Shown in pieces: positions 6,468 to 7,689 of a stretch of 7,689 nucleotides of DNA. The notes beneath the pieces were generated by a model, which worked only from the letters and a program-made list of their open reading frames with translations, did not search any database and was not told where the DNA came from. The first letter of the stretch is position 1. The number at the start of each line of letters is the position of its first letter. The position numbers and the translations under genes were made by a program. This stretch comes from Opitutales bacterium (GTDB taxonomy: Bacteria; Verrucomicrobiota; Verrucomicrobiia; Opitutales; Oceanipulchritudinaceae): positions 1-7,689 of the forward strand of contig SKLD01000409.1 of assembly GCA_007123395.1 (NCBI GenBank), in the 5' to 3' direction.

Positions 6468-6806
6468 TCAATCGCAGTGGAAGACCTCTTCCATCGGTGC
6501 CCACCACTCGCCTTCGGGGCGGTCGGGGAGCGGTTCCTGGCAGGGCTTGCAGACGGCCCACCACTCCTGCGTCTTCGGATCGGCGGCCATCGCGGCCATG
6601 TCGCCCGCGAAGTCGTCACCGGTGTATTCCATGTAGCTGAAGAGGTAGTGCTTCCCGTCGGGCAGCTTGCGCAGGTAGATGGAATAGTTGCGGATATTGC
6701 ACCGCCGGATCATGGCCAGCACATCCGGCCAGACCGCCGCGTGCAGGCGTTTGTACTCTTCCAGTTTTTCGGCGCGCAGGCCGATGACGCTTCCGTATCG
6801 TTGCAT
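6468..6806 (-). CDS. rhaM: L-rhamnose mutarotase
   Basis: A 112-residue protein of the RhaM/YiiL family (L-rhamnose mutarotase), a ferredoxin-like alpha/beta-barrel dimer. It interconverts the alpha and beta anomers of L-rhamnose in the cytoplasm so that the isomerase always has substrate. Alignment by eye to E. coli RhaM is register-perfect over the N-terminal half: EEY (Tyr18), RxH (His22, the catalytic pair), WP (26-27), NYxIYL (40-45) and WW (82-83). The C-terminus EWWAPMEEVFHCD fits the family end, which in E. coli reads LQEVFYLP. It is 8 residues longer than the E. coli protein. It starts at 6806 with AGGA 9 nt upstream, and lies 64 bp downstream of the UROD-like gene on the same strand, probably as an operon. 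Related mutarotases act on fucose or other deoxysugars, so the exact sugar is not proven. Family call is very sure. Confidence 0.93.
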   Translation of the reverse strand: MQRYGSVIGLRAEKLEEYKRLHAAVWPDVLAMIRRCNIRNYSIYLRKLPDGKHYLFSYMEYTGDDFAGDMAAMAADPKTQEWWAVCKPCQEPLPDRPEGEWWAPMEEVFHCD

Positions 6807-6815
6807 GGTTATGAT

Positions 6816-6819
6816 TCCT
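6816..6819 (-). promoter_or_regulatory. Shine-Dalgarno AGGA of the mutarotase gene
   Basis: On the minus strand AGGA precedes ATG 6806 by 9 nt. It overlaps the end of the last copy of the 14-bp repeat, so the ribosome site is directly joined to the repeat tract. Confidence 0.6.
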
Positions 6820-6860
6820 GATTTTTAATGGCTGATTTTTGATGGCTGATTCTTTGATGG
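6819..6860. repeat. 14-bp direct repeat, three copies, in the UROD-like/rhaM gap
   Basis: Three adjacent copies of a T-rich 14-mer: TGATTTTTAATGGC (6819-6832), TGATTTTTGATGGC (6833-6846) and the less exact TGATTCTTTGATGG (6847-6860). The tract fills most of the 64-bp gap between the UROD-like stop and the mutarotase start and is A+T-rich in contrast to the surroundings. Possible slippage product; a regulatory role is unproven. Confidence 0.7.
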
Positions 6861-6870
6861 GGCGGTATTG

Positions 6871-7689
6871 TTATTCAACCGCCGTGGCGGCGGAAAAGAG
6901 TGCTTCGATATTGGCCGGAGGGATGTCAGGGAGGATCGCCTCGTGGCTGGGAGATATGACCAGGCCCGTGGGAAACAGCTTACGCAATTCGCCGACACGG
7001 CGGCGGATCTCATCCGGCTTTCCGTTGACAAGCAGGTTTTGCGCGTCGACTCCGCCGCAAAACGCGGTTTTGCCGCCGAAGGTCGTCCGCAAGTGCTCCG
7101 CGCTCATCTCCTTTGCCAGTGCTTGGATGGGGTGGATGGCGTCGGCCCCGCATTCGATCAGATCCGGAACGAGCGGACAGATCGCACCGCAGGAATGGTG
7201 GATCACTTTGAGCCCGTAGGCATGCGCCTGTTCGATGAGTTTTTTCGTGCCCGGAAAGACGAAGCGGCGCAGTTGCTCCGCCGATACCATGAGCGTGTCC
7301 TGGCTACCGAAGTCATTGCCAATGAGCACGGCATCAAGACGGTCTCCCGCCGCCTCATAAAAGAACGCGTTCGCCTCAAGGTAGAACCGTAGGATGCGGT
7401 CAATCACGGCCTGAAACATCTCTGGACACTCGATCATCGTCATGAGCGCGTTCTCCATGCCGAAGGCCGAACAGGCATCCTGGAAATGGGCCGACCACAT
7501 TACGCCGAGAACGGCGTAGTCCGGCGGCACCGCGCCCACGGCGGCACGGCAGCGGGCCGCGTCCATGTGTTCGCGCGGATCCGGCCACGGGAACTCCTCC
7601 ACGCGCGCGGGATCCTCGAAATCTTCGAAGAAACCCGGCACGGTGAGGGAGCGTTCCTCATAGTCACTGCCGCTCGCCTTCGCGAAATC
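6871..7689 (-). CDS. Uroporphyrinogen decarboxylase (URO-D) superfamily protein, N-terminus outside window
   Basis: The visible 272 residues stay open to the right window edge; the family is usually about 340-380 residues, so the start is missing. Recognisable blocks, numbered from the window edge, are GNDFGSQ (124-130), a helix with FPGTKKLIEQAHAYGLKV, then HHSCG (164-168), GADAIHPIQ (181-189), FCGGVDAQNLL (210-220), and SPSHEAILPDIPPANIEAL near the end. His165-x-Cys167 matches the metal-binding His-x-Cys of the MtaA/MtbA/CmuA methyltransferase branch. His249 stands where that branch often has a Cys. This makes a methyl-transfer or metal-dependent role more likely than haem synthesis, though it is an inference. 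It is upstream of rhaM on the same strand, and no haem gene is nearby. An in-frame GTG at 7641 is possible as a start but lies inside conserved-looking sequence. True UroD cannot be strictly excluded without the N-terminus. Confidence 0.85.
   Translation of the reverse strand, partial: DFAKASGSDYEERSLTVPGFFEDFEDPARVEEFPWPDPREHMDAARCRAAVGAVPPDYAVLGVMWSAHFQDACSAFGMENALMTMIECPEMFQAVIDRILRFYLEANAFFYEAAGDRLDAVLIGNDFGSQDTLMVSAEQLRRFVFPGTKKLIEQAHAYGLKVIHHSCGAICPLVPDLIECGADAIHPIQALAKEMSAEHLRTTFGGKTAFCGGVDAQNLLVNGKPDEIRRRVGELRKLFPTGLVISPSHEAILPDIPPANIEALFSAATAVE

Noticed and set aside
5920..6821. Open frames on the + strand at 5920-6234 and 6219-6821
   Set aside because: They translate the 160-bp repeats, whose period is not divisible by three, so the same DNA is read in different frames per copy. 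The second also runs antisense through rhaM.
6868..7392. 174-residue + strand frame
   Set aside because: Antisense to the UROD-like gene, which has clear family motifs.
7639..7641. GTG at 7641 as the start of the UROD-like gene
   Set aside because: The frame is open to the window edge, the protein would be about 100 residues short for the family, and the upstream codons read as plausible protein.

Overview
The window is G+C-rich, densely coded bacterial DNA. It most likely comes from a carbohydrate-degrading member of the Verrucomicrobiota or a related PVC-group lineage. That placement is inferred from gene content: an outer-membrane TonB-receptor-like barrel of the kind abundant in Opitutae-type genomes, a uroporphyrinogen-decarboxylase-superfamily paralogue beside a sugar gene, and a secreted glycoside-hydrolase-like protein. 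No rRNA or tRNA is present to fix the taxonomy.

Layout. Four genes run on the + strand at 1-5779. They are the 3' end of an HpcH/HpaI-family aldolase (1-300), a D-isomer-specific 2-hydroxyacid dehydrogenase overlapping it by an ATGA junction (297-1250), a TonB-dependent-receptor-like outer-membrane protein with a strikingly short plug region (1256-3982), and a secreted, possibly lipid-anchored TIM-barrel glycoside-hydrolase-like protein (4085-5779). Two genes run on the - strand from the right edge: a UROD-superfamily protein truncated by the window end (6871-7689), then an L-rhamnose mutarotase (6468-6806). The two groups converge on a 688-bp non-coding interval (5780-6467).

The non-coding interval is the most unusual part. 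It holds a tandem array with an exact 160-bp period (about 2.9 copies, 5950-6409). Every unit carries two related hairpins in opposite orientation, each preceded by the tetranucleotide GTAG. The two hairpin versions differ by a compensatory T.A to C.G change in the stem. All differences between copies fall in the spacer, while the hairpins are identical. This is the architecture of REP/BIME elements mobilised by RAYT (REP-associated tyrosine transposase) enzymes, and the position between convergent genes is typical for them. A hairpin follows the stop codon of each converging gene group, and a diverged REP-like pair may precede the array.

Functionally, the window looks like a sugar or sugar-acid utilisation locus. 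The receptor-like barrel and the secreted hydrolase-like protein would act at the cell surface. The mutarotase would equilibrate L-rhamnose (or a similar deoxysugar) anomers in the cytoplasm. The aldolase and dehydrogenase would act on 2-keto-3-deoxy acids and 2-keto/2-hydroxy acids. The joint pathway is an inference from proximity; no single gene proves the substrate.
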